Assembly (NCBI RefSeq): GCF_025949695.1
Contig: NZ_JAPDFL010000001.1
Location: 4,281,501 to 4,345,500 of the forward strand
Direction of reading: 5' to 3'
Length of the DNA stretch: 64,000 nucleotides
Origin: Pararhodobacter zhoushanensis
GTDB taxonomy: Bacteria; Pseudomonadota; Alphaproteobacteria; Rhodobacterales; Rhodobacteraceae
The position numbers and the translations under genes are program-made. How positions within the stretch are numbered: position 1 is the first letter of the stretch; the number at the start of each line of letters is the position of its first letter. Positions 53,050-62,667 of the stretch are shown piece by piece. The notes under the pieces are model-generated. The model did not search any database. It saw only the letters and a program-made list of their open reading frames with translations, and was not told the DNA's origin.

Positions 53050-53688
53050 CTACTCAGCAGCCCGAGGCATGAACACAGCGATGTCGCCGACGATCTCGTT
53101 GACACCCCAGTTGCGCAGATAGAGGCGGCCGTTAACGATGTAGAGATCCTTCACCGGATACTCGGACATCTCATAGCCGTCATTGCGAGAGAAGCGGATG
53201 AAGGCATCGCGGCGCTCCAACCCGGGTTCGATCAGCGCGAACAGGTCGGGGGGCATGTTGGCGTCCACTTCACGCAACACCCCGAGCACGTCATCGTACC
53301 CGTTGATGCGCTCGTCCTGCAAACGGCAAACGGCCTCAAGGCCGACCCCAATGGCAGTGCTGCTGATACCGAGCAAGGGCGACTCGGCTCCGACCATTGC
53401 TACAGCGGCCCCGAGCAGACGCGCGGTGCGCACAAGCACGCCGCTGTCGGGCTGAGCCTGCGCGCCGCCCGTAGCCCCCACGCTTGTCGCGCCGGTACGC
53501 GGGTTGACCATCAGATAGAGCATCGGGCCGGGATCAGAGGGCGCCGCATTGGCTGCCCGTGCCGCGTCTCCGGCCGGAGATTGGCGACGCTCAATGACCT
53601 GAGAAAGACGGTAGTCACACAGCCCGGCCTGCGCCGCCATGGGCGCAAGGCTTGGCAGCGCGATGGCGAGAAATACGGCGAAACGCAT
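53050..53688 (-). CDS. secreted hypothetical protein
   Basis: A 212-residue protein with a Sec signal peptide (RFAVFLAIALPSLAPMAAQA, cleavage after about residue 21). The mature part begins LCDYRLSQVIERR and has a glycine/alanine-rich hydrophobic stretch (TARLLGAAVAMVGAESPLLG) that might be membrane-inserting, two Cys (LCDY and AVCRLQDER), and a C-terminal VKDLYIVNGRLYLRNWG. No family was recognised. It lies 63 bases upstream of the P450 gene and may be cotranscribed with it. Confidence 0.65.
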   Translation of the reverse strand: MRFAVFLAIALPSLAPMAAQAGLCDYRLSQVIERRQSPAGDAARAANAAPSDPGPMLYLMVNPRTGATSVGATGGAQAQPDSGVLVRTARLLGAAVAMVGAESPLLGISSTAIGVGLEAVCRLQDERINGYDDVLGVLREVDANMPPDLFALIEPGLERRDAFIRFSRNDGYEMSEYPVKDLYIVNGRLYLRNWGVNEIVGDIAVFMPRAAE

Positions 53689-53837
53689 GAGTCACCCCTG
53701 AGATGGCACGCCCGGCGTAGGCGGGCCGCGCAGGAAAGGGAAGAGCTTGCCCGCGCAAGGGTGATCAACTTTGACGGAGCAGTCCGGCCGCGACGCGCGC
53801 AGGCGCTCGCGCACGGCACGCAGAGTGACGGACATAG

Positions 53838-53867
53838 CAAAAGGGCGGGGTTTCCCCCGCCCTTTCA
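53838..53867 (-). terminator. terminator after rpmD
   Basis: Perfect 11-base-pair stem AAAGGGCGGGG (53840-53850) with CCCCGCCCTTT (53855-53865), loop TTTC. Read leftward it is followed by TGCTATG after the A/T pairs of the stem. It lies 23 bases after the rpmD stop and closes the rpmC-rpmD transcription unit. Confidence 0.8.
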
Positions 53868-53887
53868 AAAACGCACCAAGCCGTGGC

Positions 53888-54073
53888 TCAGGCTTTTTCT
53901 TCGATGAGCTGCACCAGGTGCGGGATCGAGTTCACCATGCCGCGCACAGAAGGGGTGTCTTCCAGTTCGCGGGTCTTGTGCATCTTGTTCAGACCCAGGC
54001 CTTTCAGCGTGTCACGCTGTTTGGCGGGGCGGCGGATCGGCGAGCCGATCTGCTTGACGGTGATGGTTGCCAT
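53888..54073 (-). CDS. rpmD: 50S ribosomal protein L30
   Basis: A 61-residue L30 with the family core [23 protein letters not shown] and [20 protein letters not shown]. It starts 12 bases after the rpsE stop in the spc segment. In most bacteria rplO follows immediately; here the transcript ends in a terminator and about 3.1 kb of unrelated genes intervene. Confidence 0.96.
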   Translation of the reverse strand: MATITVKQIGSPIRRPAKQRDTLKGLGLNKMHKTRELEDTPSVRGMVNSIPHLVQLIEEKA

Positions 54074-54085
54074 GCTCAGCTCTCC

Positions 54086-54649
54086 TTACGCGTCAGTGGT
54101 GGCCGCGGCATCATCCTTGCGGAGGATATCGGCAACCTTTTTGCTACGACGCTGCGCAACCTGACGGGGGCTGGCTTGCTTTTTCAGGCCGTCCATGGTC
54201 GCGCGGATCATGTTGTAGGGGTTCTGCGAGCCGAGCGATTTCGCCACGACGTCTTGCAGGCCCAGCATCTCGAACACTGCGCGCATCGGACCACCGGCGA
54301 TGATCCCGGTACCGGGAACGGTCGTCCGCATCACGACTTTACCAGCGCCATGACGGCCCTCGATGTCGTGGTGCAGCGTGCGGCCGTCTTTGAGCGGAAC
54401 GCGGATCATCGAACGTTTGGCTTGTTCGGTCGCCTTGCGGACGGCCTCGGGCACTTCTTTCGCCTTGCCCTTGCCAAAGCCGACACGGCCTTTCTGGTCG
54501 CCGACAACGACGAGTGCGGCGAAGCCAAAGCGCTTACCACCCTTGACGGTCTTCGACACGCGGTTGATCGCGACAAGGCGATCGGCGAATTCGGGGTTCT
54601 CGTCGCGCTCGTCGCGGCGGCCTCCCCGGCGGTTGTCACGTTCTGCCAT
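54086..54649 (-). CDS. rpsE: 30S ribosomal protein S5
   Basis: A 187-residue S5: [22 protein letters not shown] is the double-stranded RNA-binding opening, followed by [20 protein letters not shown] and the C-terminal [20 protein letters not shown]. It has a basic N-terminal extension [12 protein letters not shown]. It is preceded by a 131-base spacer after rplR, which contains a nine-base-pair hairpin (54748-54770). Confidence 0.96.
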   Translation of the reverse strand: MAERDNRRGGRRDERDENPEFADRLVAINRVSKTVKGGKRFGFAALVVVGDQKGRVGFGKGKAKEVPEAVRKATEQAKRSMIRVPLKDGRTLHHDIEGRHGAGKVVMRTTVPGTGIIAGGPMRAVFEMLGLQDVVAKSLGSQNPYNMIRATMDGLKKQASPRQVAQRRSKKVADILRKDDAAATTDA

Positions 54650-54745
54650 TGAGGCATCCTTATATTAGGTGGCGCGCTCTGATGTGCGCCGCTGATACCC
54701 GATCACGGTGGGCAAAGGCCACTGGCCCCTGCGCCCCGGATCATC

Positions 54746-54772
54746 GAGGCGGCACCTTGACGGTGCCGCCTG
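54746..54772 (-). promoter_or_regulatory. intercistronic hairpin between rplR and rpsE
   Basis: Perfect stem GGCGGCACC (54748-54756) with GGTGCCGCC (54762-54770), loop TTGAC, in the unusually long 131-base gap between rplR and rpsE. There is no U-tract on the leftward strand, so it is more likely an mRNA-processing or pausing structure than a terminator. Confidence 0.45.
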
Positions 54773-54780
54773 CACTGAAA

Positions 54781-55140
54781 TCAGAACTTCAGGCCGCCCT
54801 CGCGGGCCGCATCGGCAAGAGCCTTGATCTTGCCGTGGAACAGGAAACCGCCACGATCGAAATAGCACTCCTCGACGCCAGCCGCTTTCGCGCGCTCGGC
54901 AATCGTGGCGCCAATCTTGGCAGCCGCGTCGATGTTGTTCACACCGATCACACCCAGTTCCTTTTCCAGCGTCGACGCTGCGGCGACCGTGGTCCCGTTG
55001 GCATCGTCGATCAGCTGGACGCTGATGTTCTTGTTCGAACGGTGGACCGACAGGCGCATACGGCCGTTGGCGGTCTTCCGCAGTTTGTTCCGGACGCGCT
55101 GACGACGCTTCTGGAACAGCTTCATCTTGGTGTTCGCCAT
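54781..55140 (-). CDS. rplR: 50S ribosomal protein L18
   Basis: A 119-residue L18, which binds 5S rRNA. The opening [20 protein letters not shown], the core [20 protein letters not shown] and the terminal [25 protein letters not shown] are typical. It starts 11 bases after the rplF stop in the spc segment. Confidence 0.96.
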   Translation of the reverse strand: MANTKMKLFQKRRQRVRNKLRKTANGRMRLSVHRSNKNISVQLIDDANGTTVAAASTLEKELGVIGVNNIDAAAKIGATIAERAKAAGVEECYFDRGGFLFHGKIKALADAAREGGLKF

Positions 55141-55151
55141 CGTTCGCGTCC

Positions 55152-55685
55152 TTACTTCTTCTTGCCTTCCTTACGGAAGATATACTCGTCCTTGTAGCGG
55201 ATCCCTTTGCCCTTGTAGGGCTCGGGCGAACGCCACTCGCGGATATTCGCGGCGACCTGGCCCACTTTCTGCGCGTCGATACCTTCGATCACGATTTCGG
55301 TGGGTTTCGGGGTTGCGACGGTGATGCCCTCAGGAACCGCGAAGATGACTTCGTGGCTATAGCCGAGCGACAGCTTCAGGTCTTTGCCCTGCATTGCTGC
55401 ACGGTAACCAACCCCGACCAGTTCCATTTCTTTCTTGAAACCGGTCGAAACGCCGACGGTCAGGTTCTCGACCATCGAGCGGGTCATCCCCCACTGCTGG
55501 CGAGCCCGCTTGGAATTGCCGCGGGGCGTAACTTTGATGGCACCATCTTCTTGGGTGATGGTGACATCGTCGGTGGCGGTGAAGGACAGCGTGCCCTTGG
55601 GGCCTTTGACCGAAACGGTCTGGCCCGAGATCGTCGCGTTCACACCCGAAGGTACAGCGACAGGCTTCTTGCCGATACGAGACAT
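55152..55685 (-). CDS. rplF: 50S ribosomal protein L6
   Basis: A 177-residue L6 with the family opening [25 protein letters not shown] in the first domain and [20 protein letters not shown] near the C-terminus. It lies 11 bases after rpsH in the spc segment. Confidence 0.97.
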   Translation of the reverse strand: MSRIGKKPVAVPSGVNATISGQTVSVKGPKGTLSFTATDDVTITQEDGAIKVTPRGNSKRARQQWGMTRSMVENLTVGVSTGFKKEMELVGVGYRAAMQGKDLKLSLGYSHEVIFAVPEGITVATPKPTEIVIEGIDAQKVGQVAANIREWRSPEPYKGKGIRYKDEYIFRKEGKKK

Positions 55686-55696
55686 GCCAGCCCTCC

Positions 55697-56095
55697 TCAG
55701 AACACGCGGCAGAGCACTTCGCCGCCAACGTTGGCAGCGCGTGCATTCGCATCGGACATGACGCCTTTCGGGGTCGAAACCACCGAAATGCCCAGGCCGT
55801 TGCGAACCGACGGAATTTCTTTGACGCCGGCGTAGACGCGGCGGCCCGGCTTGGACACGCGCGACACTTCCCGGATCGCCGGTTCACCGGACGAATACTT
55901 CAGCTGGATTTCCAGCTCAGCATGACCGGCGGCGGAGGTCTTGGGCTCGTAACCGCGGATGTAACCTTCCGCGATCAGAACATCGAGCACCCAAGCACGC
56001 AGCTTGGACGCGGGCGTGATGACGGTCGCCTTCCCGCGCATTTGCGCGTTCCGGATACGGGTCAGCATATCGCCGAGAGGATCGTTCATAGACAT
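55697..56095 (-). CDS. rpsH: 30S ribosomal protein S8
   Basis: A 132-residue S8, which binds the central domain of 16S rRNA and in many bacteria represses spc translation. [32 protein letters not shown] and the C-terminal [20 protein letters not shown] are characteristic. It lies 11 bases after rpsN. Confidence 0.97.
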   Translation of the reverse strand: MSMNDPLGDMLTRIRNAQMRGKATVITPASKLRAWVLDVLIAEGYIRGYEPKTSAAGHAELEIQLKYSSGEPAIREVSRVSKPGRRVYAGVKEIPSVRNGLGISVVSTPKGVMSDANARAANVGGEVLCRVF

Positions 56096-56106
56096 GGCGC
56101 TCCTCC

Positions 56107-56412
56107 TTACCAGCTGGACTTGACCATGCCCGGGATCTGACCAAACGAGGACAGCTCACGCAGCATGATGCGGCTAAGTTTCAGTTTGCGATAGTAAGCC
56201 TTCGGACGACCGGTCAGCTCGCAGCGGTTGTGCAGACGCACGGCCGACGAGTTGCGCGGCAGTTCAGCCAGCTTCAGGTTCGCTTTAAAACGATCTTCCA
56301 TCGAGGCGGTCGAGTCCGTCGCAACGGCTTTCAGCGCAGCCCGCTTGGTCGCATATTGTGCAACCAGCTTCTGACGCTTCTTCTCACGCTCGACCATGGA
56401 TTTCTTGGCCAT
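56107..56412 (-). CDS. rpsN: 30S ribosomal protein S14
   Basis: A 101-residue S14 of the long, zinc-free (C-minus) type: [20 protein letters not shown], then [20 protein letters not shown] and [20 protein letters not shown]. The four zinc Cys of the short form are absent. It is 18 bases after rplE in the spc segment. Confidence 0.96.
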   Translation of the reverse strand: MAKKSMVEREKKRQKLVAQYATKRAALKAVATDSTASMEDRFKANLKLAELPRNSSAVRLHNRCELTGRPKAYYRKLKLSRIMLRELSSFGQIPGMVKSSW

Positions 56413-56430
56413 ATTCTCTCTCCTTCCGCG

Positions 56431-56991
56431 TCAGCTGGTGAAGGGCATGTTGAATTGCTTCAACAGGGCCTTGGCTTCCGCGTCGGTCTTCGCGGTGGTG
56501 CAGATGATGATGTCCATGCCCAGGACGTCGCCGACTTTATCAAAGTCGATTTCGGGGAACACGATGTGTTCCTTCATGCCCATGGCATAGTTGCCACGGC
56601 CATCGAACGACGTGCCTTTGACGCCGCGGAAGTCGCGGACGCGGGGCAGTGCAACGGTGATCAGACGCTCGAGGAATTCGTACATCCGGTCACCGCGCAG
56701 GGTCACCTTGCAGCCGAGCGGCATGTCTTCACGAACGCGGAAACCAGCGATCGAGGTTTTGGCCTTGGTCACCACGGCGTTCTGGCCGGCGATCAGGGTC
56801 AGATCAGCTTGCGCCGACTTCACCTTCTTGGTGTCCTTGACCGCTTCGCCGACGCCCATGTTCAGCACGATCTTGTCGAGCCGCGGGATCATCATGTCGT
56901 TCTTGTAGGCGAACTCTTCACGCAGAGCCGCACGGATGCGGTCTTTGTAGTCGGCCTTGAAGCGCGGGGTGTAGGTGGCAGCGTCCAACAT
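56431..56991 (-). CDS. rplE: 50S ribosomal protein L5
   Basis: A 186-residue L5, which contacts 5S rRNA and P-site t[43 protein letters not shown] and the C-terminal [20 protein letters not shown]. It shares one base with the rplX stop codon. Confidence 0.97.
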   Translation of the reverse strand: MLDAATYTPRFKADYKDRIRAALREEFAYKNDMMIPRLDKIVLNMGVGEAVKDTKKVKSAQADLTLIAGQNAVVTKAKTSIAGFRVREDMPLGCKVTLRGDRMYEFLERLITVALPRVRDFRGVKGTSFDGRGNYAMGMKEHIVFPEIDFDKVGDVLGMDIIICTTAKTDAEAKALLKQFNMPFTS

Positions 56992-57296
56992 CAGATCACC
57001 TCTCCGGTCGACTTGGCGAAGCGAACTTTCGCACCGTCTTCAAAGCGGAAGCCGACGCGGGTTGCTTTCCCGTTCGAGTCCATCAGCGCCAGGTTCGACA
57101 GCTGGATCGGCATCGCCTTGGGAAGGCGGCCGCCCTGAGCGGTCTGGCTGGGCTTGGTGTGACGGATCGAGATGTTGATACCGTCGACGATGGCTTTGCC
57201 GGCAGTCGGCATCACGAGCGAGATTTCGCCCTGTTTGCCTTTGTCTTTGCCAGCAAGGACGACAACCTTGTCACCCTTCTTGAGTTTCGCAGCCAT
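56991..57296 (-). CDS. rplX: 50S ribosomal protein L24
   Basis: A 101-residue L24 with the KOW motif [20 protein letters not shown] at residues 5-24 and the following [17 protein letters not shown]. It initiates 50S assembly by binding the 5' end of 23S rRNA. It overlaps rplN by one base. Confidence 0.96.
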   Translation of the reverse strand: MAAKLKKGDKVVVLAGKDKGKQGEISLVMPTAGKAIVDGINISIRHTKPSQTAQGGRLPKAMPIQLSNLALMDSNGKATRVGFRFEDGAKVRFAKSTGEVI

Positions 57297-57664
57297 CAGA
57301 GCACCTCCGGAGCCAGCGAGATGATCTTCATGAAGTTCTTCGAACGCAGTTCGCGCACGACCGGCCCGAAGATACGGGTACCGACCGGCTCACCCTGGTT
57401 GTTCAGGATGACGGCGGCGTTGCGGTCGAAACGAATCGCGGTGCCATCGGCACGACGAACTTCTTTGGCGGTGCGCACGACAACGGCTTTACGCACGTCG
57501 CCCTTTTTCACACGGCCTTTCGGAATCGCTTCCTTTACCGAGACGACGATGATGTCGCCTACGGAAGCGTAGCGGCGATGCGAACCGCCCAGAACCTTGA
57601 TGCACTGAACCCGGCGAGCGCCGGAGTTGTCAGCAACATCCAGATTGGTCTGCATCTGGATCAT
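57296..57664 (-). CDS. rplN: 50S ribosomal protein L14
   Basis: A 122-residue L14: [20 protein letters not shown], then [21 protein letters not shown] and the C-terminal [13 protein letters not shown]. It binds 23S rRNA next to L19. The 63-base gap to rpsQ upstream contains an imperfect repeat around GATCAA but no clear signal. Confidence 0.97.
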   Translation of the reverse strand: MIQMQTNLDVADNSGARRVQCIKVLGGSHRRYASVGDIIVVSVKEAIPKGRVKKGDVRKAVVVRTAKEVRRADGTAIRFDRNAAVILNNQGEPVGTRIFGPVVRELRSKNFMKIISLAPEVL

Positions 57665-57727
57665 AGGGTTACTCCCGACCTTTGGGCATTGTGCCCAGGG
57701 TTTCGATCAAACTGATCGATCAATGGT

Positions 57728-57967
57728 TTACGCGGTGGCGTCGACCACGACCTGCCAGCGTTTCGTCTTCGAAATCGGTGCGCATTCTTCAATGCGAACA
57801 GAGTCACCGACCTTGAACGTGTTGAGCGGATCGTGCGCGCGATATTTCTTCGAGCTACGAACCGTTTTCTTCATGACGGGGTGCGTGAAGCGGCGCTCGA
57901 CCAGAACGGTAACCGTCTGCTCGTTCTGATCCGAGGTCACGGTGCCTTGCAGGATGCGTTTGGGCAT
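57728..57967 (-). CDS. rpsQ: 30S ribosomal protein S17
   Basis: A 79-residue S17: [40 protein letters not shown] and [21 protein letters not shown] primary 16S rRNA binder. It follows rpmC by 11 bases. Confidence 0.96.
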   Translation of the reverse strand: MPKRILQGTVTSDQNEQTVTVLVERRFTHPVMKKTVRSSKKYRAHDPLNTFKVGDSVRIEECAPISKTKRWQVVVDATA

Positions 57968-57978
57968 TGTCGTTATCC

Positions 57979-58182
57979 TCAGTTCGCCGCCGCAGCAGCG
58001 GCTTTTTGGTTCAGGACAGTCTGGACGCGCGCGACATCGCGGCGCACCTGACGGATGCGCGCGGTGTTCTCGAGCTGGCTGGTGGCTTTCTGGAAGCGGA
58101 GGTTGAAGGCCTCCTTCTTCAGCGCCACCAGATCAGCGCGCAGCTGGTCCGGGGTCTTGTTGGTCAGTTCAGCGGCGTTCAT
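57979..58182 (-). CDS. rpmC: 50S ribosomal protein L29
   Basis: A 67-residue L29 of two helices: [20 protein letters not shown] and [20 protein letters not shown], ending in an Ala-rich tail. ATG 58182 is the family start. Normally it follows rplP closely; here it opens a new transcription unit behind a promoter, with a carbonic anhydrase gene inserted between. Confidence 0.95.
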   Translation of the reverse strand: MNAAELTNKTPDQLRADLVALKKEAFNLRFQKATSQLENTARIRQVRRDVARVQTVLNQKAAAAAAN

Positions 58183-58301
58183 GCGCCTTTTCCTTCTCTC
58201 ACAACACCAGAGGGCCCCTGCAGTCTGCTCAGGGTCACCTGTGATCTGGTGGATCAATGACAAGCCCGCTGATTCCGACGACGGAATCCGCGAGATGGGG
58301 C

Positions 58302-58330
58302 TCTATACGGGTGTTGCCCCCCAAGGGCAA
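58302..58330 (-). promoter_or_regulatory. sigma-70-type promoter for the rpmC-rpmD unit
   Basis: On the minus strand TTGCCC (complement of 58325-58330), a 17-base spacer and TATAGA (complement of 58302-58307), about 120 bases upstream of rpmC. It explains how the downstream spc genes are expressed beyond the terminator after rplP. The rest of the 58183-58662 gap is non-coding, with an unusually A/T-rich stretch near 58460-58560. Confidence 0.7.
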
Positions 58331-58662
58331 GGAAGAAGTTTGCCCGCGCCCTGCCCGCCCGCCTGACCAGCGTGCTTGCGTCAGCGGACCGCGTTTCGTC
58401 GGACCATTGGCCGGAAGATGCCGACTCTGGCGATTCTTCGTCGTGCACCAGCGCCACGGAAGGATTTAGCCGCCCATGGTATTATGGGTGAAGACTCCAC
58501 CAATTAATAGAAGTGAGTCCCCCCGCATTTTAAGAAATGTCGCTGTTTTTAGTCTGCGCCTTGGGGTTGCCCGATTTGGAATCAAAGATCACGATACCGC
58601 GGCGGCCAATTGGCCAACGGGTTTCAGCGTCTTTGGCGCATTCTCTTATTTGGGATTCACAG

Positions 58663-59580
58663 ATGTCACAGCCAATACTTGTCGCCCTCGTCGCGTCCCT
58701 GGCACTCACGCCGATTGCCGCCGGGGCTGAAGTCACGCCGGACGCCGGCGCGCATGACTCTGGTCCTCAGGCGAGCGCGTCTGCGCACACGGGGCATGAA
58801 GCCGTGGTCGATGCGGTGATCGCTGCACAGCGCGCCGCTTTGCAGACCGCCACCGATGGCGCCGGATTCGGTCCGCAGTCACCGCGTGACATTGACCGGC
58901 ACGACGGCAGCAATCTGCGCGTCTTCGGCTTTGCCCCCGACCCAACGCGCATGAATCTGTGCAACATCCATTTCCACGAAGGGGCTGAGCATCGCGGGGG
59001 TGACTTCACAACCTACGCCGGCAATGGCGACGGCAGTGGCTATGGAACCGGCTATCTCTATAACGGCACCCTCTCGCTGGCAGAACTCACCCCTTATGAC
59101 CATCCGGTCGGCAACACCGGCCACGGCGCGCTGGAACCCGGCGATACGATCGAAGTGCATTTTGTCTTCAGCACGGCGCAGGTAGCCCCCGGCGCGACAC
59201 TCGGCTCGTGTCTGGACGATGAAACCGGCAATCCGCAGCTGCGCGTGGAAACGCAGGTCATGGTGCTGGTCAATGACGACAATGCCGCGAACTTCGGTCG
59301 GCTGGCGCAGGTCCAGATCATGTACGGCTATGCGCAGGTGCCCAACCTGCCGACCGATACCGGCACGCCGGTTGTCTATACCGGCTCGACCACCGGCCCC
59401 AGCTATAATGAAGCCGGCTCACCCTTTCAGGTCACGTGGAGCGTGCGCCCGCAGGTCATGCGCGTGAGCATCAGCTCGGTGGACGCATGGCTGGCGGACA
59501 ACGCTTTCGACGAAGACCATGCCCATGGCGTGCGCAATCTGGTCATCAACCCGGCCCTGTTGTCGCGGATTGAAGACTGA
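58663..59580 (+). CDS. secreted delta-class carbonic anhydrase-like protein
   Basis: A 305-residue protein with a Sec signal peptide (QPILVALVASLALTPIAAGA, cleavage near residue 22). The mature domain reads FGPQSPRDIDRHDGSNLRVF and MNLCNIHFHEGAEHRGGDF (residues 97-115); His102, His104 and His108 are candidate zinc ligands, and a second Cys lies in GSCLDDETG. This pattern matches the bacterial delta-class carbonic anhydrase family, which interconverts CO2 and bicarbonate. ATG 58663 was chosen for the signal peptide. The gene is on the opposite strand to the ribosomal genes around it. Family assignment is by recall, not search. Confidence 0.78.
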   Translation: MSQPILVALVASLALTPIAAGAEVTPDAGAHDSGPQASASAHTGHEAVVDAVIAAQRAALQTATDGAGFGPQSPRDIDRHDGSNLRVFGFAPDPTRMNLCNIHFHEGAEHRGGDFTTYAGNGDGSGYGTGYLYNGTLSLAELTPYDHPVGNTGHGALEPGDTIEVHFVFSTAQVAPGATLGSCLDDETGNPQLRVETQVMVLVNDDNAANFGRLAQVQIMYGYAQVPNLPTDTGTPVVYTGSTTGPSYNEAGSPFQVTWSVRPQVMRVSISSVDAWLADNAFDEDHAHGVRNLVINPALLSRIED

Positions 59581-59716
59581 CGGTCCGGCGGCAGGGTTTA
59601 TTAACCCCCTGCCCACCCGCTTCGCGCCTGTAACAGCCTCCCTTAAAGGGTGGCTGTTACAAGAGCAGGCCCTCTTGCTGCGCCGTTGCGGTGCGGTGCC
59701 GCCTCCCCGCGCAACG

Positions 59717-59749
59717 AAAAACCCCCGCCGGTCGCCCGGCGGGGGTTCG
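59717..59749. terminator. bidirectional terminator after rplP and the carbonic anhydrase gene
   Basis: Stem AACCCCCGCCGG with CCGGCGGGGGTT (about 59720-59731 and 59735-59746). Read leftward it is followed by TTTCGTTG; read rightward by CGATTTTCGG. It lies between convergent transcription from rplP and the carbonic anhydrase and shows that the S10 part of the ribosomal cluster ends here. Confidence 0.8.
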
Positions 59750-59783
59750 ATTTTCGGTAGGGTGAGGTTTCACCCCACCACGC

Positions 59784-60197
59784 TTACCAGTCTTCGCGCA
59801 GAACGACGCGGGTCTTGATCGGCAGCTTCATGGCAGCAAGGCGCAGCGCTTCGCGAGCGATCTCTTCGCTCACGCCGTCCAGCTCGAACATGATCCGGCC
59901 CGGCTTCACTTTGCAGGCCCAGAAATCCACCGAACCCTTACCTTTACCCATGCGGACTTCGGTAGGCTTCGAGGTCACCGGGACATCCGGGAAAATCCGG
60001 ATCCAGACACGGCCTTGACGTTTCATGTGACGCGTCATCGCACGACGAGCAGCTTCGATCTGACGCGCGGTGACGCGCTCGGGCTCAACAGCCTTCAGGC
60101 CGAACGAGCCAAAGTTCAGATCCGAACCGCCCTTTGCCAGACCGTGGATACGGCCCTTGTGCTGTTTGCGGAACTTAGTCCGTTTTGGTTGCAGCAT
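59784..60197 (-). CDS. rplP: 50S ribosomal protein L16
   Basis: A 137-residue L16: [20 protein letters not shown], then [20 protein letters not shown] and [20 protein letters not shown]. It organises the A-site region of the 50S subunit. GGAGAAGACC precedes the ATG. It lies 21 bases after the repaired rpsC stop. Confidence 0.97.
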   Translation of the reverse strand: MLQPKRTKFRKQHKGRIHGLAKGGSDLNFGSFGLKAVEPERVTARQIEAARRAMTRHMKRQGRVWIRIFPDVPVTSKPTEVRMGKGKGSVDFWACKVKPGRIMFELDGVSEEIAREALRLAAMKLPIKTRVVLREDW

Positions 60198-60218
60198 TGG
60201 TCTTCTCCTGTGCGGCGA

Positions 60219-60922
60219 TCAGCGGCGGCCGCGGGGGCGCTGCTGGGGCCTTCCTGAAGCTCGGCATGCCGGCGATCGCGCGCCTGCGGGTCGTGCTCCA
60301 TGATGTCGCCCTTGTAGATCCAGACTTTGATCCCGATGATCCCGTAAGGGGTCGAGGCCTCGGCCAGCGCATAGTCGATGTCGGCGCGCAGCGTGTGCAG
60401 CGGAACGCGACCCTCGCGGTACCATTCGGTACGCGCGATCTCGGCACCACCCAGACGGCCCGCGATGTTCACGCGGATACCCAGGGCACCGATGCGCATC
60501 GCGTTCTGCACCGAGCGCTTCATCGCGCGACGGAACGAAACACGACGCTCGAGCTGCTGAGCGATCGACTCGGCAACCAGCTGGGCGTCCAGCTCGGGCT
60601 TGCGGACTTCAACGATGTTGAGGTGCAGTTCCGAGTCGGTGAAGTTCGCCAGCTTCTTGCGCAGACCTTCGATGTCCGCGCCTTTCTTGCCGATGATCAC
60701 GCCCGGACGCGCGGTGTGAATGGTCACACGGCACTTCTTGTGCGGACGCTCGATGATGACGCGGCTGATACCGGCAGCCTTGCACTCTTCATGGATGAAG
60801 TCGCGCATGCGCAGGTCTTCAAGCAGCAACTCGCCATAGTTCTTGCCGTCGGCGTACCAGCGGCTGTCCCAGGTGCGGTTGACCTGCAGGCGCATCCCGA
60901 TGGGGTTTACCTTCTGTCCCAT
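60219..60922 (-). CDS. rpsC: 30S ribosomal protein S3 with one-base deletion in the sequence
   Basis: S3, at the mRNA entry of the 30S subunit. The KH region [20 protein letters not shown] and the C-terminal [20 protein letters not shown] are intact. After AELQEG the written frame runs on to 60116, overlapping rplP by 82 bases. Adding one C on the coding strand (plus-strand GGGG at 60245-60248 to GGGGG) gives PQQRPRGRR and a stop at 60219, 234 residues and 21 bases before rplP. A second homopolymer indel in an essential gene, it is best read as a sequence error. Confidence 0.92.
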
Positions 60923-61302
60923 TACGCTTGCTCCTCGCGCTCGCGCACCGTGATGGTGAGCTCCGAAAACGGCTTCATGATCTTGCCGAAACGGCCGCGA
61001 GCCCGCGGACGACCGCGTTTCATGACCAGATTCTTGCCGACCCAGGCTTCAGCGACGATCAGATTGTCGACGTCCAGGCCGTGATTGTTTTCGGCGTTAG
61101 CAATCGCCGACTGAAGGCATTTCTTCACGTCGATGGCGATACGCTTTTTCGAAAAGGTCAGGTCGGCGAGCGCCTTCTCAACCTTCTTGCCGCGGATGAG
61201 ACCAGCGACCAGGTTCAGCTTCTGCGGCGAGGTGCGCAGCATGCGGAGCTTGGCCATAGCCTCGTTGTCAGCCACGCGGCGCGGATTTTGCTCTTTACCC
61301 AT
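60922..61302 (-). CDS. rplV: 50S ribosomal protein L22
   Basis: A 126-residue L22 lining the exit tunnel: [20 protein letters not shown], then [20 protein letters not shown] and [20 protein letters not shown], the tunnel beta-hairpin. It shares one base with the rpsC start and follows rpsS by three bases. Confidence 0.97.
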   Translation of the reverse strand: MGKEQNPRRVADNEAMAKLRMLRTSPQKLNLVAGLIRGKKVEKALADLTFSKKRIAIDVKKCLQSAIANAENNHGLDVDNLIVAEAWVGKNLVMKRGRPRARGRFGKIMKPFSELTITVREREEQA

Positions 61303-61305
61303 GGC

Positions 61306-61584
61306 TTATTTCCGTTTCGCTTTCTTGTCGGCAGCGTGACCATAATAGGTCCGGGTCGGCGAATACTCACCGAACTTCTGCCCGATCATTTCTTCGGTCA
61401 CGTTGACAGGAATATGTTTCTTGCCGTTGTAGACGCCGAAGGTCAGGCCGACAAACTGCGGCAGGATCGTCGAGCGACGCGACCAGATCTTGATGACTTC
61501 GTTACGCCCGGAATCGCGCGCTTTCTCGGCTTTTTTCAGCAGATAGGCGTCGACGAAGGGGCCCTTCCAAATAGAACGTGCCAT
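61306..61584 (-). CDS. rpsS: 30S ribosomal protein S19
   Basis: A 92-residue S19: [40 protein letters not shown] and [20 protein letters not shown]. It binds the head of the 30S subunit with S13. It lies three bases after rplB. Confidence 0.97.
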   Translation of the reverse strand: MARSIWKGPFVDAYLLKKAEKARDSGRNEVIKIWSRRSTILPQFVGLTFGVYNGKKHIPVNVTEEMIGQKFGEYSPTRTYYGHAADKKAKRK

Positions 61585-61587
61585 GGA

Positions 61588-62427
61588 TTAGCGGCCCTTC
61601 TTCTTGGCGTGACGCGAGCGGATGATGTACTTATCCGTCGCCTTGTTCGAACGGGTGCGGGTACCCTTGGTATCCTTACCCCACGGCGAAACAGGCGTAC
61701 GGCCGCCCGAGGTCCGGCCTTCACCACCACCATGCGGGTGGTCGATCGGGTTCATCGCAACACCGCGAACGGTCGGCTTGATGCCCATGTGACGGCGACG
61801 GCCGGCTTTGCCGAGGTTCTGGTTCGAGTGATCGGAGTTCGACACAGCGCCCAGGGTTGCCATGCATTCCTGGCGCACCATGCGCAGTTCGCCCGACGAC
61901 AAACGCAGCTGTGCGTAGCCACCATCACGACCAACGAACTGGGCATAGGTGCCTGCCGCGCGAGCGATCTGGCCGCCCTTGCCCGGTTTCAGTTCGACGT
62001 TGTGAACGATGGTACCCAGCGGCATGCCCGAGAACGGCATCGCGTTCCCCGGTTTGACGTCGGTTTTCGCGCTCGAGATCACCTGGTCGCCAACGGCCAG
62101 GCGCTGCGGCGCGAGGATGTAATTGACCTCGCCGTCCGCGTAGCGGATCAGCGCGATGAACGCGGTGCGGTTGGGGTCATATTCGATCCGCTCCACCGTG
62201 GCGGGGATGTCGAATTTGCGACGCTTGAAGTCCACAATACGGTACAGACGCTTTGCGCCGCCGCCCTTGTGGAATGCCGTGATCCGTCCGGTGTTGTTCC
62301 GACCGCCCGTTTTGGTCAAACCCTGAGTGAGGTGCTTGACCGGACGCCCTTTCCAAAGCTCCGAACGGTCGATCAGAACCAGCCCTCGCTGGCCAGGCGT
62401 CGTCGGTTTGTACGACTTAAGTGCCAT
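61588..62427 (-). CDS. rplB: 50S ribosomal protein L2
   Basis: A 279-residue L2, required for subunit joining and peptidyl transfer. ATG 62427 gives [35 protein letters not shown] and the peptidyl-transferase-proximal [20 protein letters not shown] are present. In-frame codons upstream lack family similarity. It is preceded by a 240-base gap and the DUF2200 gene instead of directly by rplW. Confidence 0.97.
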   Translation of the reverse strand: MALKSYKPTTPGQRGLVLIDRSELWKGRPVKHLTQGLTKTGGRNNTGRITAFHKGGGAKRLYRIVDFKRRKFDIPATVERIEYDPNRTAFIALIRYADGEVNYILAPQRLAVGDQVISSAKTDVKPGNAMPFSGMPLGTIVHNVELKPGKGGQIARAAGTYAQFVGRDGGYAQLRLSSGELRMVRQECMATLGAVSNSDHSNQNLGKAGRRRHMGIKPTVRGVAMNPIDHPHGGGEGRTSGGRTPVSPWGKDTKGTRTRSNKATDKYIIRSRHAKKKGR

Positions 62428-62667
62428 GCTTTCTGTCTTCCGTTGCTTTGTGGCAGGTTGCCCCGCCTGTCTGTTGAAGCCCCCCGAAGGTGGCCATAGA
62501 AGGGGTCGCTTGGGCATGCCCGCGAGACCCTGGTTCCATAAGACACGAGCCCCGGACGAATCCGGGGCGCGTGACTGGGCGGGGATTACGTGAATTCCAC
62601 CCGCGCGTCCATAGCCATGACTGTCATTTTTTTGATTCCTTCAAGGAATCGCACAGACCGGCCAGTC
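62428..62667 (-). other. non-coding gap upstream of rplB
   Basis: No gene is visible. It holds the hairpin GCCCCGGA-CGAA-TCCGGGGC (62549-62568) and the palindrome GATTCCTT-x-AAGGAATC (62634-62650). Neither is followed by a T-run leftward. A promoter for rplB-rplP might lie here, but no confident -35/-10 pair was found. Confidence 0.35.

Noticed and set aside
58537..58662. Upstream in-frame start for the carbonic anhydrase gene
   Set aside because: The added 42 residues would bury the signal peptide and have no family similarity; ATG 58663 fits an exported protein.
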